Part shown: piece by piece, positions 23,941 through 37,400 of the stretch | Position numbering within the stretch: position 1 is the first letter of the stretch | Layout: the number at the start of each line of letters is the position of its first letter | Source of the DNA: Patagioenas fasciata | Taxonomy: Eukaryota; Chordata; Aves; Columbiformes; Columbidae | DNA: 64,000 nucleotides | Assembly: GCF_037038585.1 (NCBI RefSeq) | Contig: NC_092521.1 | Coordinates: 103,432,398 to 103,496,397 of the forward strand | Direction: 5' to 3' | Translations under genes and position numbers: made by a program | Notes under the pieces: generated by a model | Told to the model about the DNA's origin: nothing | The model's input: only the letters and a program-made list of their open reading frames with translations | Database searches by the model: none

Positions 23941-26372
23941 TTAGGGCTTGGGATTAGGTTTAGATTTGGGATTAGGTTTAGATTTGGGGTTTAGATTTGG
24001 GTTTAGGTTTAGATTTGGGTTTAGGTTTAAATTGGGGCTTAGGGGTTGGGGTTAGGTTTAGATTTGGGTTTAGGTTTATATGTGGGGTTAGGGGTTGGGG
24101 TTAGGTTTAGATTTGGGGTTAGGTTTAGATTTGGGGTTAGGTTTAGATTTAGGGTTAGGTTTAGATCTGGGGTTAGGGGTTGGGGTTAGGAACTGGGGTG
24201 AGGTTTAGATTTGGGGTTAGTGGTTGGGGTTAGGGGTTGGGGTTAGGTTTAGATTTGGGGTTAGGGGTTGGGGTTAGGGGTTGGGGTTAGGGGTTGGGGT
24301 TAGGTTTAGATTTGGGGTTAGGTTTAGATTTGGGGTTAGGGGTTGGGGTTAGGTTTAGATTTGGGGTTAGGTTTAGATTTGGGGTTAGGTTTACATTTGG
24401 GGTTAGGGGTTGGGTTTAGGTTTAGATTTGGGTTTAGGGGTTGGGGTTAGGTTTAGATTTGGGGTTAGGTTTAGATTTGGGGTTTACATTTGGGGTTAGG
24501 TTTAGATTTGGTGTTAGGGATGGGGTTAGGCTTAGATTTGGGGTTAGGTTTAGATATGGTGTTAGGGGTTGAGGTTAGCTTTAGATTTGGGGTTAGGTTT
24601 AGATTTGGTGTTAGGGGTTGGGGTTAGGTTTCTATTTGGTGTTAGGTTTATATTTGGGGTTAAGGGTTGGGGTTAGGTTTAGATTTGGGGTTAGGTTTAG
24701 ATTTAGGGTTAGGTTTTGGGGTTAGGTTCAGATTTGGGGTTAGGTTTAGATTTGGGGTTAGGGGTTGGGGTTAGGAACTGGGGTTAGGTTTAGATTTGGG
24801 GTTAGGGGTTGGGGTTAGGGGTTGGGGTTAGGTATAGATTTGGGGTTAGGTTTAGATTTGGGGTTAGGAGTTGGGGTTTGTTTTAGATTTGGGGTTATGT
24901 TTAAATTCAGTGTTAGGGGTTGGGGTTAGGTTTAGATTTGGGGTTAGGTTTAGATTTGGGGTTAGGGGTTGGGGTTAGGTTTAGATTTGGGGTTAGGTTT
25001 AGATTTGGGGTTAGGTTTAGATTTGGGGTTAGGGGTTGGGGTTAGGGGTTGGGGTTAGGGTTTGAGGTTAGGTTTAGATTTGGGGTTAGGTTTAGATTTG
25101 GGGTTAGGTTTAGATTTGGGGCTAGGGGTTGGGGTTAGATTTATATTTGGGGTTAGGTTTAGATTTGGGGTTAGGGGTTGGGGTTAGGTTTAGATTTGGG
25201 GTTAGGTTTAGATTTGGGGTTAGGGGTTGGGGTTAGGTTTAGATTTGGGGTTAGGTTTAGATTTGGGGTTAGGTTTAGATTTGGGGTTAGGGGTTGGGGT
25301 TAGGGGTTGGGGTTAGGGTTTGGGGTTAGGTTTAGATTTGGGTTTAGGTTTAGATTTAGGGTTAGGTTTAGATCTGGGGTTAGGGGTTGGGGTTAGGAAC
25401 TGGGGTGAGGTTTAGATTTGGGGTTAGTGGTTGGGGTTAGGGGTTGATGTTAGGTTTAGATTTAGGGTTAGGTTTAGATCTGGGGTTAGGGGTTGGGGTA
25501 AGGGTTTGGGGTTAGGTTTAGATTTGGGGTTAGGGGTTGGGTTTAGGTTTAGATTTGGGTTTAGGTTTAAATTGGGGCTTAGGGGTTGGGGTTAGGTTTA
25601 GATTTGGGTTTAGGTTTAGATTTGGGGTTGGGGGTTAAGGTTAGGTTTAGATTTGGGGTTAGGTTTAGATTTGGGGTTAGGTTTAGATCTGGGGTTAGGG
25701 GTTGGGGTTAGGAACTGGGGTGAGGTTTAGATTTGGGGTTAGGGGTTGGGGTTAGAGGTTGGGGTTAGGGGTTGGGGTTAGGTTTAGATTTGGGGTTAGG
25801 TTTAGATTTGGGGTTAGGGGTTGGGGTTAGGTTTAGATTTGGGGTTAGGTTTAGATTTGGGGTTAGGTTTACATTTGGAGTTAGGGGTTGGGGTTAGGTT
25901 TAGATTTGGGTTTAGGGGTTGGGGTTAGGTTTAGATTTGGGGTTAGGTTTAGATTTGGGGTTTACATTTGGGGTTAGGTTTAGATTTGGTGTTAGGGATG
26001 GGGTTAGGTTTAGATTTGGGGTTAGGTTTAGATTTGGTGTTAGGGGTTGAGGTTAGCTTTAGATTTGGGGTTAGGTTTAGATTTGGTGTTAGGTTTCGAT
26101 TTGGGGTTAGGTTTAGATTTGGGGTTTAGATTTGGGGTTAGCTTTAGATTTGGGGTTAGGTTTAGATTTGGGGTTAGAAGTTGGGGTTAGGGGTTTGGGT
26201 TGGTTGTTGGGGTTAGGTTTAGATTTGGGGTTAGGGTTTGGGGTTAGGTGTTGGGGTCATGGGTTGGGGTTAGCTTTAGATTTGGGGTTAGGTTTACATT
26301 TGGGGTTAGGTTTACATTTGGGTTTAAGTTTAGATTTGGGGTTAGGGGTTGGGGTTAGGTTTAGATTTGGGG
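23941..26372. repeat. 2.4-3.1-kb unit, copy 2 (2432 bp)
   Basis: This is the middle unit of three. It has a single copy of the segment that is doubled by 362 bp in its two neighbours. It shares with copy 1 the GGGTTAAGG word near 23213 and 25637 and the ATTCAGTGTT form of the AAATTCAG marker (22255 and 24908). Confidence 0.84.
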
Positions 26373-28040
26373 TTAGGGCTTGGGATTAGGTTTAGATTTG
26401 GGATTAGGTTTAGATTTGGGGTTTAGATTTGGGTTTAGGTTTAGATTTGGGTTTAGGTTTAAATTGGGGCTTAGGGGTTGGGGTTAGGTTTAGATTTGGG
26501 TTTAGGTTTATATGTGGGGTTAGGGGTTGGGGTTAGGTTTAGATTTGGGGTTAGGTTTAGATTTGGGGTTAGGTTTAGATTTAGGGTTAGGTTTAGATCT
26601 GGGGTTAGGGGTTGGGGTTAGGAACTGGGGTGAGGTTTAGATTTGGGGTTAGTGGTTGGGGTTAGGGGTTGGGGTTAGGTTTAGATTTGGGGTTAGGGGT
26701 TGGGGTTAGGGGTTGGGGTTAGGGGTTGGGGTTAGGTTTAGATTTGGGGTTAGGTTTAGATTTGGGGTTAGGGGTTGGGGTTAGGTTTAGATTTGGGGTT
26801 AGGTTTAGATTTGGGGTTAGGTTTACATTTGGGGTTAGGGGTTGGGTTTAGGTTTAGATTTGGGTTTAGGGTTTGGGGTTAGGTTTAGATTTGGGGTTAG
26901 GTTTAGATTTGGGGTTTATATTTGGGGTTAGGTTTAGATTTGGTGTTAGGGATGGGGTTAGGTTTAGATTTGGGGTTAGGTTTAGATATGGTGTTAGGGG
27001 TTGAGGTTAGCTTTAGATTTGGGGTTAGGGTTGGGGTTAGGTTTAGATTTGGGGTTAGGGGTTGGGGTTAGGGGTTGGGGTTAGGGGTTGGGGTTAGGTT
27101 TAGATTTGGGGTTAGGTTTAGATTTGGGGTTAGGGGTTGGGGTTAGGTTTAGATTTGGGGATAGGTTTAGATTTGGGGTTATGTTTACATTTGGGGTTAG
27201 GGGTTGGGTTTAGGTTTAGATTTGGGTTTAGGGGTTGGGGTTAGGTTTAGATTTGGGGTTAGGTTTAGATTTGGGGTTTACATTTGGGGTTAGGTTTATA
27301 TTTGGTGTTAGGGATGGGGTTAGGTTTAGATTTGGGGTTAGGTTTAGATATGGTGTTAGGGGTTGAGGTTAGCTTTAGATTTGGGGTTAGGTTTAGATTT
27401 GGTGTTAGGGGTTGGTGTTAGGTTTCTATTTGGTGTTAGGTTTATATTTGGGGTTAAGGGTTGGGGTTAGGTTTAGATTTGGGGTTAGGTTTAGATTTAG
27501 GGTTTGGTTTTGGGGTTAGGTTTAGATTTGGGGTTAGGTTTAGATTTGGGGTTAGGGGTTGGGGTTAGGAACTGGGGTTAGGTTTAGATTTGGGGTTAGG
27601 GGTTGGGGTTAGGGGTTGGGGTTAGGTTTAGATTTGGGGTTAGGTTTAGATTTGGGGTTAGGGGTTGGGGTTAGGTTTAGATTTGGGGTTAGGTTTAGAT
27701 TTGGGGTTAGGGGTTGGGTTTAGGTTTAGATTTGGGTTTAGGGGTTGGGGTTAGGTTTAGATTTGGGGTTAGATTTATATTTGGGGTTTACATTTGGGGT
27801 TAGGTTTAGATTTGGTGTTAGGGATGGGGTTAGGTTTAGATTTGGGGTTAGGTTTAGATTTGGGGTTAGGGGTTGAGGTTAGCTTTAGATTTGGGGTTAG
27901 GGTTAGATTTGGTGTTAGGGGTTGGGGTTAGGTTTCTATTTGGGGTAAGGTTTATATTTGGGGTTAAGGGTTGGGGTTAGGTTTAGATTTGGGGTTAGGT
28001 TTAGATTTGGGGTTAGGTTTTGGGGTTAGGTTTAGATTTG
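26373..28040. repeat. 2.4-3.1-kb unit, copy 3 (incomplete)
   Basis: This copy starts like copies 1 and 2 but breaks off into other material near 27.65 kb. It carries the 362-bp internal duplication (a TTTATATTT word at about 26919 matches TTTACATTT at 27281) with the same unusual GGGGTTAGGGTTGGGG join seen in copy 1. It contains neither a core nor an AAATTCAG marker. Confidence 0.8.
26690..27410. repeat. 362-bp tandem duplication inside unit 26373-28040
   Basis: The spacing (26919 to 27281) and the join word near 27020-27036 are the same as in the duplication at 21.2-21.9 kb. Unit 23941-26372, which lies between them, has only one copy. Confidence 0.8.
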
Positions 28041-28055
28041 GGGTTAGGTTTAGAT
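27665..28055. repeat. Dispersed duplicate, partner at about 40278-40668
   Basis: It shares with the partner, 12613 bp away, an AGATTTATATTT word followed by GGGTTTACATTT (C at 27791 and 40404), a shortened GGGGTTAGGGTTAGATTT word and the rare GGGGTAAGG variant. These occur together nowhere else that I found. Confidence 0.78.
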
Positions 28056-29700
28056 TTGGGGTTAGGGGTTGGGTTTCGGTTTAGATTTGGGTTTAGGTTT
28101 AAATTTGGGCTTAGGGTTTGGGGTTAGGTTTAGATTTGGGTTTAGGTTTAGATTTGGGGTTAGGTTTAGATTTGGGGTTAGGTTTATATTTGGGGTTAGG
28201 GGTTGGGGTTAGGCTTAGATTTGGGGTTAGGGGTTGGGGTTAGGTTTAGATTTGGGGTTAGGTTTAGATTTGGGGCTAGGGGTTGGGGTTAGATTTAGAT
28301 TTGGGGTTAGGCTTACATTTGGGATTAGGGGTTGGGGTTAGGTTTAGATTTGGGTTTAGGTTTATATTTGGGGTTAGGGGTTGGGGTTAGGTTTAGATTT
28401 GGGGTTAGGTTTAGATTTGGGGTTAGGGGTTGGGGTTAGGTTTAGATTTGGGGTTAGGTTTAGATTTGGGGTTAGGTTTAGATTTAGGGTTAGGTTTAGA
28501 TCTGGGGTTAGGGGTTGGGGTTAGGAACTGGGGTGAGGTTTAGATTTGGGGTTAGTGGTTGGGGTTAGGGGTTGGGGTTAGGTTTAGATTTGGGGTTAGG
28601 GGTTGGGGTTAGGTGTTGGGGTTAGGGGTTGGGGTTAGGTTTAGATTTGGGGTTAGGTTTACTTTTGGGGTTAGGGGTTGGGTTTAGGTTTAGATTTGGG
28701 TTTAGGGGTTGGGGTTAGGTTTAGATTTGGGGTTAGGTTTAGATTTGGCGTTTACATTTGGGGTTAGGTTTAGATTTGGTGTTAGGGATGGGGTTAGGTT
28801 TAGATTTGGGGTTAGGTTTAGATTTGGTGTTAGGGGTTGAGGTTAGCTTTAGATTTGGGGTTAGGTTTAGATTTGGTGTTAGGGGTTGGGGTTAGGTTTC
28901 TATTTGGGGTTAGGTTTAGATTTGGGGTTAAGGGTTGGGGTTAGGTTTAGATTTGGGGTTAGGTTTAGATTTAGGGTTAGGTTTTGGGGTTAGGTTTAGA
29001 TTTGGGGTTAGGTTTAGATTTAGGTTTAGGTGTTGGGGTTAGGTTTAGATTTGGGGTTAGGTTTAGATTTGGGGTTAGGGGTTGGGGTTAGCTTTAGATT
29101 TGGGGTTAGGTTTAGATTTGGGGTTAGGGGTTGGGGTTAGCTTTAGATTTGGGGTTAGGTTTAGATTTGGGGTTAGGGGTTGGGGTTAGGTTTAGATTTG
29201 GGGTTAGGTTTAGATTTGGGGTTAGGGGTTGGGGTTAGGTTTACATTTGGGGTTAGGTTTAGATTTGGGTTTAGGAGATGGGGTTAGGTTTAGATTTGGG
29301 GTTAGGTTTAGATTTGGGGTTTAGATTTGGGGTTAGGTTTAGATTTGGGGTTAGGTTTAGATTTGGGGTTAGAAGTTGGGGTTAGGGGTTTGGGTTGGGT
29401 GTTGGGGTTAGGTTTAGATTTGGGGTTAGGTTTTGGGGTTAGAGGTTGGGGTCAGGGGTTGGGGTTAGTTTTAGATTTGGGGTTACGTTTACATTTGGGT
29501 TTAGGTTTGGATTTGGGGTTAGGGGTTGGGGTTAGGGGTTGGGGTTAGGGGTTGGGGTTAGGTTTAGATTTGGGGTTAGGTTTAGATTTGGGGTTAGGAG
29601 TTGGGGTTTGTTTTCGATTTGGGGTTATGTTTAAATTCAGGGTTAGGGGTTGGGGTTAGGTTTAGATTTGGGGTTAGGGGTTGGGGTTAGGTTTAGATTT
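28056..29700. repeat. Unit related to 42.95-45.0 kb
   Basis: The rare TTTCGGTTTAG word (C at 28077) matches one at 42954, and the GGCTTACATTTGGGATTAGG word (C at 28312) matches one at 43189, both 14877 bp away. The core at 29327 is subtype 2, as is its partner at 44284, now 14957 bp away. The AAATTCAG marker is at 29638. Confidence 0.8.
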
Positions 29701-32700
29701 GGGGTTAGGTTTAGATTTGGGGCTAGGGATTGGGGTTAGATTTAGATTTGGGGTTAGGTTTAGATTTGGGGTTGGGGGTTGGGGTTAGGTTTAGATTTGG
29801 GGTTATGTTTAGATTTGGGGTTAGGTTTAGATTTGGGGTTAGGGGTTGGGGTTAGGTTTAGATTTGGGGTTAGGTTTAGATTTGGGGTTAGGTTTAGATT
29901 TGGGGTTAGGGGTTGGGGTTAGGTTTAGATTTGGGGTTAGGGGTTGGGGTTAGGGGTTGCGGTTAGGGTTTGGGGTTAGGTTTAGATTAGGGTTTAGGTT
30001 TAGATTTGGGGTTAGAGGTTGGGGTTAGGTTTAGATTTGGGTTTAGGTTTAGTTTTGGGGTTAGGGGTTGGGTTTAGGTTTAGATTTGGGTTTAGGTTTA
30101 AATTTGGGCATAGGGGTTGGGGTTAGGTTTAGATTTGGGTTTAGGTTTAGATTTGGGGTTAGGTTTAGATTTGGGGCTAGGGGTTGGGGTTAGATTTAGA
30201 TTTGGGGTTAGGTTTACATTTGGGGTTAGGGGTTGGGGTTAGGTTTAGATTTGGGGTTAGGTTTATATTTGGGGTTAGGGGTTGGGGTTAGGTTTAGATT
30301 TGGGGTTAGGTTTAGATTTGGGGTTAGGGGTTGGGGTTAGGTTTAGATTTGGGGTTAGGTTTAGATTTGGGGTTAGGGGTTGGGGTTAGGTTTAGATTTG
30401 GGGTTAGGTTTAGATTTGGGTTTAGGGGTTGGGTTTAGGTTTATATTTGGGTTTAGGTTTAAATTTGGGCTTAGGGGTTGGGGTTAGGTTTAGATTTGGG
30501 TTTAGGTTTAGATTTGGGGTTAGGTTTAGATTTGGGGTTAGGTTTAGATTTGGGGTTAGGGGTTGGGGTTAGGTTTAGATTTGGGGTTAGGGGTTGGGGT
30601 TAGGGGTTGGGGTTAGGGTTTGGGGTTAGGTTTAGATTTGGGGTTAGGTTTAGATTTGGGGTTAGGAGTTGGGGTTAGGTTTAGATTTGGGGTTAGGTTT
30701 AGATTTGGGGTTAGGGGTTGGGTTTAGGTTTAGATTTGGGTTTAGGTTTAAATTGGGGCTTAGGGGTTGGGGTTAGGTTTAGATTTGGGTTTAGGTTTAT
30801 ATGTGGGGTTAGGGGTTGGGGTTAGGTTTAGATTTGGGGTTGGGTTTAGATTTGGGTTTAGGTTTAGATTTAGGGTTAGGTTTAGATCTGGGGGTAGGGG
30901 TTGGGGTTAGGATCTGGGGTGAGGTTTAGATTTGGGGTTAGTGGTTGGGGCTAGGGGTTGGGGTTAGGTTTAGATTTGGGGTTAGGGGTTGGGGTTAGGG
31001 GTTGGGGTTAGGGGTTGGGGTTAGGTTTAGATTTGGGGTTAGGTTTACATTTGGGGTTAGGGGTTGGGTTTAGGTTTAGATTTGGGTTTAGGGGTTGGGG
31101 TTAGGTTTAGATTTGGGGTTAGGTTTAGATTTGGGGTTAGGTTTAGATTTGGTGTTAGGGGTTGAGGTTAGCTTTAGATTTGGGGTTAGGTTTAGATTTG
31201 GTGTTAGGGGTTGGGGTTAGGTTTCTATTTGGGGTTAGGTTTATATTTGGGGTTGAGGGTTGGGGTTAGGTTTAGATTTGGGGTTAGGTTTAGATTTAGG
31301 GTTAGGTTTTGGGGTTAGGTTTAGATTTGGGGTTAGGTTTAGATTTAGGTTTAGGTGTTGGGGTTAGGTTTAGATTTGGGGTTAGGTTTAGATTTGGGGT
31401 TAGGGGTTGGGGTTAGCTTTAGATTTGGGGTTAGGTTTAGATTTGGGGTTAGGGGTTGGGGTTAGGTTTAGATTTGGGGTTAGGTTTAGATTTGGGGTTA
31501 GGGGTTGGGGTTAGGTTTAGATTTGGGGTTAGGTTTAGATTTGGGTTTAGGAGATGGGGTTAGGTTTAGATTTGGGGTTAGGTTTAGATTTGGGGTTTAG
31601 ATTTGGGGTTAGGTTTAGATTTGGGGTTAGGTTTAGATTTGGGGTTAGAAGTTGGGGTTAGGGGTTTGGGTTGGGTGTTGGGGTTAGGTTTAGATTTGGG
31701 GTTAGGTTTTGGGGTTAGAGGTTGGGGTCAAGGGTTGGGGTTAGCTTTAGATTTGGGGTTACGTTTACATTTGGGTTTAGGTTTGGATTTGGGGTTAGGG
31801 GTTGGGGTTAGGGGTTGGGGTTAGGGGTTGGGGTTAGGTTTAGATTTGGGGTTAGGTTTAGATTTGGGGTTAGGAGTTGGGGTTTGTTTTAGATTTGGGG
31901 TTTTGTTTAAATTCAGGGTTAGGGGTTGGGGTTAGGTTTAGATTTGGGGTTAGGTTTAGATTTGGGGCTAGGGGTTGGGGTTAGATTTAGATTTGGGGTT
32001 AGGTTTAGATTTGGGGTTGGGGTTTGGGGTTAGGTTTAGATTTGGGGTTAGGTTTAGATTTGGGGTTAGGTTTAGATTTGGGGTTAGGGGTTGGGGTTAG
32101 GGGTTGGGGTTAGGGTTTGGGGTTAGGTTTAGATTTGGGGTTAGGTTTAGATTTGGGGTTAGGGGTTGGGGTTAGGTTTAGATTTGGGTTTAGGTTTAAA
32201 TTTGGGCATAGGGGTTGGGGTTAGGTTTAGATTTGGGTTTAGGTTTAGATTTGGGGTTAGTTTTAGATTTGGGGTTAGGTTTAGATTTGGGGTTAGGGGT
32301 TGGGGTTAGGTTTAGATTTGGGGTTAGGGGTTGGGGTTAGGCGTTGGGGTAAGGGTTTGGGGTTAGGTTTAGATTTGGGGTTAGGGGTTGGGTTTAGGTT
32401 TAGATTTGGGTTTAGGTTTAAATTGGGGCTTAGGGGTTGGGGTTAGGTTTAGATTTGGGTTTAGGTTTAGATTTGGGGTTGGGGGTTGGGGTTAGGTTTA
32501 GATTTGGGGTTAGGTTTAGATTTGGGGTTAGGTTTAGATTTAGGGTTAGGTTTAGATCTGGGGTTAGGGGTTGGGGTTAGGAACTGGGGTGAGGTTTAGA
32601 TTTGGGGTTAGTGGTTGGGGTTAGGGGTTGGGGTTAGGTTTAGATTTAGGGTTAGGTTTAGATCTGGGGTTAGGGGTTGGGGTAAGGGTTTGGGGTTAGG

Positions 32701-34496
32701 TTTAGATTTGGGGTTAGGGGTTGGGTTTAGGTTTAGATTTGGGTTTAGGTTTAAATTGGGGCTTAGGGGTTGGGGTTAGGTTTAGATTTGGGTTTAGGTT
32801 TAGATTTGGGGTTGGGGGTTGGGGTTAGGTTTAGATTTGGGGTTAGGGGTTGGGGTTAGGAACTGGGGTGAGGTTTAGATTTGGGGTTAGGGGTTGGAGT
32901 TAGGGGTTGGGGTTTGGGGTTTGGGTTAGGTTTAGATTTGGGGTTAGGTTTAGATTTGGGGTTAGGGGTTGGGGTTAGGTTTAGATTTGGGGTTAGGTTT
33001 ACATTTGGGGTTAGGTTTACATTTGGAGTTAGGTGTTGGGGTTAGGTTTAGATTTGGGTTTAGGGGTTGGGGTTAGGTTTAGATTTGGGGTTAGGTTTAG
33101 ATTTGGGGTTTACATTTGGGGTTAGGTTTAGATTTGGTGTTAGGGATGGGGTTAGGTTTAGATTTGGGGTTAGGTTTATATTTGGTGTTAGGGGATGAGG
33201 TTAGCTTTAGATTTGGGGTTAGGTTTAGATTTGGTGTTAGGGGTTGGGGTTAGGTTTAGATTTGGGGTTAGGTTTCGATTTGGGGTTAGGTTTAGATTTG
33301 GGGTTTAGATTTGGGGTTAGGTTTAGATTTGGGGTTAGAAGTTGGGGTTAGGGGTTTGGGGAGGTTGTTGGGGTTAGGTTTAGATTTGGGGTTAGGGTTT
33401 GGGATTAGGGGTTGGGGTCAGGGGTTGGGGTTAGCTTTAGATTTGGGGTTAGGTTTACATTTGGGGTTAGGTTTAGATTTGGGGTTAAGTTTAGATTTGG
33501 GGTTAGGGGTTGGGGTTTGTTTTAGATTTGGGGTTATGTTTAAATTCAGGGTTAGGGCTTGGGGTTACGTTTAGATTTGTGATTAGGTTTAGATTCGGGG
33601 TTAGGGGTTGGGGTTAGGTTTAGATTTGGGGTAGGGTTTAGATTTGGGGTTAGGGGTTGAGGTTAGGTTTAGATTTAGCGTTAGGTTTAGATTTGGGGTT
33701 AGGGGTTGCGGTTAGGTTTAGATTTGGGGTTAGGGCTTGGGGTTAGGTTTAGATTTGGGGTTAGGTTTAGATTTGGGGTTAGGGGTTGGGGTTAGGGGTT
33801 GGGGTTAGGTTAACATTTGGGGTTAGGGGTTGGGGTTCGGGGTTGCGGTTAGGGGTTGGGGTTAGGTTTAGATTTGAGGTCAGGGCTTGGGATTAGGTTT
33901 AGATTTGGGGTTAGGTTTAGATTTGGGGTTTAGATTTGGGGTTAGGTTTAGATTTGGGTTTAGGGGTTGGGGTTAGAGGTTGGGGTTAGGTTTAGATTTG
34001 GGGTTAGGGGTTGGGGTTAGGGGTTTGGTTTCGGGGTTGGGGTTAGGGGTTAGGGTTAGGTTTAGATTTGGTGTTAGGGCTTGGGATTAGGTTTAGATTT
34101 GGGGTTAGGTTTAGATTTGGGGTTTAGATTTGGGGTTAGGTTTAGATTTGGGTTTAGGGGTTGGGGTTAGAGGTTGGGGTTAGGTTTAGATTTGGGGTTA
34201 GGGGTTGGGGTTAGGGCTTGGGTTTAGGGCTTGGGGTTAGGTTTAGATTTGGGATTAGGGGTTGAGGTTAGGTTTAGATTTGGGGTTAGGTTTAGATTTG
34301 GGGTTAGGGGTTGGGGTTAGGTTTAGATTTGGGGTTATGTTTAGATTTGGGGTTAGGGGTTGGGGTTAGGTTTAGATTTGGGGTTAGGTTTCTATTTGGG
34401 GTTAGGGGTTGGGGTTAGGTTTAGATTTGGGGATAGGTTTAGATTTGGGGTTAGGGGTTGGGGTTAGGTTTATATTTGGGGTTAGGTTTAGATTTG
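29701..34496. repeat. About 4.78-kb higher-order unit, copy 1
   Basis: Starts at a GGGGCTAGG word (C at 29723, repeated at 34500) and holds a GGTTGCGG word (C at 29960, repeated at 34737), a subtype 2 core (31603, repeated at 36380) and a subtype 4 core (33311, repeated at 38167). The offset is 4777 until about 33 kb and 4856 afterwards, because copy 2 carries a 146-bp internal duplication offset by other small losses. Confidence 0.88.
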
Positions 34497-37400
34497 GGGC
34501 TAGGGGTTGGGGTTAGATTTAGATTTGGGGTTAGGTTTAGATTTGGGGTTGGGGGTTGGGGTTAGGTTTAGATTTGGGGTTATGTTTAGATTTGGGGTTA
34601 GGTTTAGATTTGGGGTTAGGGGTTGGGGTTAGGTTTAGATTTGGGGTTAGGTTTAGATTTGGGGTTAGGTTTAGATTTGGGGTTAGGGGTTGGGGTTAGG
34701 TTTAGATTTGGGGTTAGGGGTTGGGGTTAGGGGTTGCGGTTAGGGTTTGGGGTTAGGTTTAGATTAGGGTTTAGGTTTAGATTTGGGGTTAGAGGTTGGG
34801 GTTAGGTTTAGATTTGGGTTTAGGTTTAGTTTTGGGGTTAGGGGTTGGGTTTAGGTTTAGATTTGGGTTTAGGTTTAAATTTGGGCATAGGGGTTGGGGT
34901 TAGGTTTAGATTTGGGTTTAGGTTTAGATTTGGGGTTAGGTTTAGATTTGGGGCTAGGGGTTGGGGTTAGATTTAGATTTGGGGTTAGGTTTACATTTGG
35001 GGTTAGGGGTTGGGGTTAGGTTTAGATTTGGGGTTAGGTTTATATTTGGGGTTAGGGGTTGGGGTTAGGTTTAGATTTGGGGTTAGGTTTAGATTTGGGG
35101 TTAGGGGTTGGGGTTAGGTTTAGATTTGGGGTTAGGTTTAGATTTGGGGTTAGGGGTTGGGGTTAGGTTTAGATTTGGGGTTAGGTTTAGATTTGGGGTT
35201 AGGGGTTGGGTTTAGGTTTATATTTGGGTTTAGGTTTAAATTTTGGCTTAGGGGTTGGGGTTAGGTTTAGATTTGGGTTTAGGTTTAGATTTGGGGTTAG
35301 GTTTAGATTTGGGGTTAGGTTTAGATTTGGGGTTAGGGGTTGGGGTTAGGTTTAGATTTGGGGTTAGGGGTTGGGGTTAGGGGTTGGGGTTAGGGTTTGG
35401 GGTTAGGTTTAGATTTGGGGTTAGGTTTAGATTTGGGGTTAGGAGTTGGGGTTAGGTTTAGATTTGGGGTTAGGTTTAGATTTGGGGTTAGGGGTTGGGT
35501 TTAGGTTTAGATTTGGGTTTAGGTTTAAATTGGGGCTTAGGGGTTGGGGTTAGGTTTAGATTTGGGTTTAGGTTTATATGTGGGGTTAGGGGTTGGGGTT
35601 AGGTTTAGATTTGGGGTTGGGTTTAGATTTGGGTTTAGGTTTAGATTTAGGGTTAGGTTTAGATCTGGGGGTAGGGGTTGGGGTTAGGATCTGGGGTGAG
35701 GTTTAGATTTGGGGTTAGTGGTTGGGGCTAGGGGTTGGGGTTAGGTTTAGATTTGGGGTTAGGGGTTGGGGTTAGGGGTTGGGGTTAGGGGTTGGGGTTA
35801 GGTTTAGATTTGGGGTTAGGTTTACATTTGGGGTTAGGGGTTGGGTTTAGGTTTAGATTTGGGTTTAGGGGTTGGGGTTAGGTTTAGATTTGGGGTTAGG
35901 TTTAGATTTGGGGTTAGGTTTAGATTTGGTGTTAGGGGTTGAGGTTAGCTTTAGATTTGGGGTTAGGTTTAGATTTGGTGTTAGGGGTTGGGGTTAGGTT
36001 TCTATTTGGGGTTAGGTTTATATTTGGGGTTGAGGGTTGGGGTTAGGTTTAGATTTGGGGTTAGGTTTAGATTTAGGGTTAGGTTTTGGGGTTAGGTTTA
36101 GATTTGGGGTTAGGTTTAGATTTAGGTTTAGGTGTTGGGGTTAGGTTTAGATTTGGGGTTAGGTTTAGATTTGGGGTTAGGGGTTGGGGTTAGCTTTAGA
36201 TTTGGGGTTAGGTTTAGATTTGGGGTTAGGGGTTGGGGTTAGGTTTAGATTTGGGGTTAGGTTTAGATTTGGGGTTAGGGGTTGGGGTTAGGTTTAGATT
36301 TGGGGTTAGGTTTAGATTTGGGTTTAGGAGATGGGGTTAGGTTTAGATTTGGGGTTAGGTTTAGATTTGGGGTTTAGATTTGGGGTTAGGTTTAGATTTG
36401 GGGTTAGGTTTAGATTTGGGGTTAGAAGTTGGGGTTAGGGGTTTGGGTTGGGTGTTGGGGTTAGGTTTAGATTTGGGGTTAGGTTTTGGGGTTAGAGGTT
36501 GGGGTCAAGGGTTGGGGTTAGCTTTAGATTTGGGGTTACGTTTACATTTGGGTTTAGGTTTGGATTTGGGGTTAGGGGCTGGGGTTAGGGGTTGGGGTTA
36601 GGGGTTGGGGTTAGGTTTAGATTTGGGGTTAGGTTTAGATTTGGGGTTAGGAGTTGGGGTTTGTTTTAGATTTGGGGTTTTGTTTAAATTCAGGGTTAGG
36701 GGTTGGGGTTAGGTTTAGATTTGGGGTTAGGTTTAGATTTGGGGCTAGGGGTTGGGGTTAGATTTAGATTTGGGGTTAGGTTTAGATTTGGGGTTGGGGG
36801 TTGGGGTTAGGTTTAGATTTGGGGTTAGGTTTAGATTTGGGGTTAGGGGTTGGGGTTAGGGGTTGGGGTTAGGGTTTGGGGTTAGGTTTAGATTTGGGGT
36901 TAGGTTTAGATTTGGGGTTAGGGGTTGGGGTTAGGTTTAGATTTGGGTTTAGGTTTAAATTTGGGCATAGGGGTTGGGGTTAGGTTTAGATTTGGGTTTA
37001 GGTTTAGATTTGGGGTTAGTTTTAGATTTGGGGTTAGGTTTAGATTTGGGGTTAGGGGTTGGGGTTAGGTTTAGATTTGGGGTTAGGGGTTGGGGTTAGG
37101 CGTTGGGGTAAGGGTTTGGGGTTAGGTTTAGATTTGGGGTTAGGGGTTGGGTTTAGGTTTAGATTTGGGTTTAGGTTTAAATTAGGGCTTAGGGGTTGGG
37201 GTTAGGTTTAGATTTGGGTTTAGGTTTATATTTGGGGTTGGGGGTTGGGGTTAGGTTTAGATTTGGGGTTAGGTTTAGATTTGGGGTTAGGTTTAGATTT
37301 AGGGTTAGGTTTAGATCTGGGGTTAGGGGTTGGGGTTAGGAACTGGGGTGAGGTTTAGATTTGGGGTTAGTGGTTGGGGTTAGGGGTTGGGGTTAGGTTT

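Larger units (their letters stand above)
12765..26389 (+). repeat. Core block subtype 3 (five copies)
   Basis: The middle reads GGGTTGGTTGTTGGGG. Copies start at 12765, 15022, 20609, 23700 and 26132, all within one 14-kb span. The last three end in GGGCTTGGGATTAGG, which forms the start of the 2.4-3.1-kb units. Confidence 0.85.
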
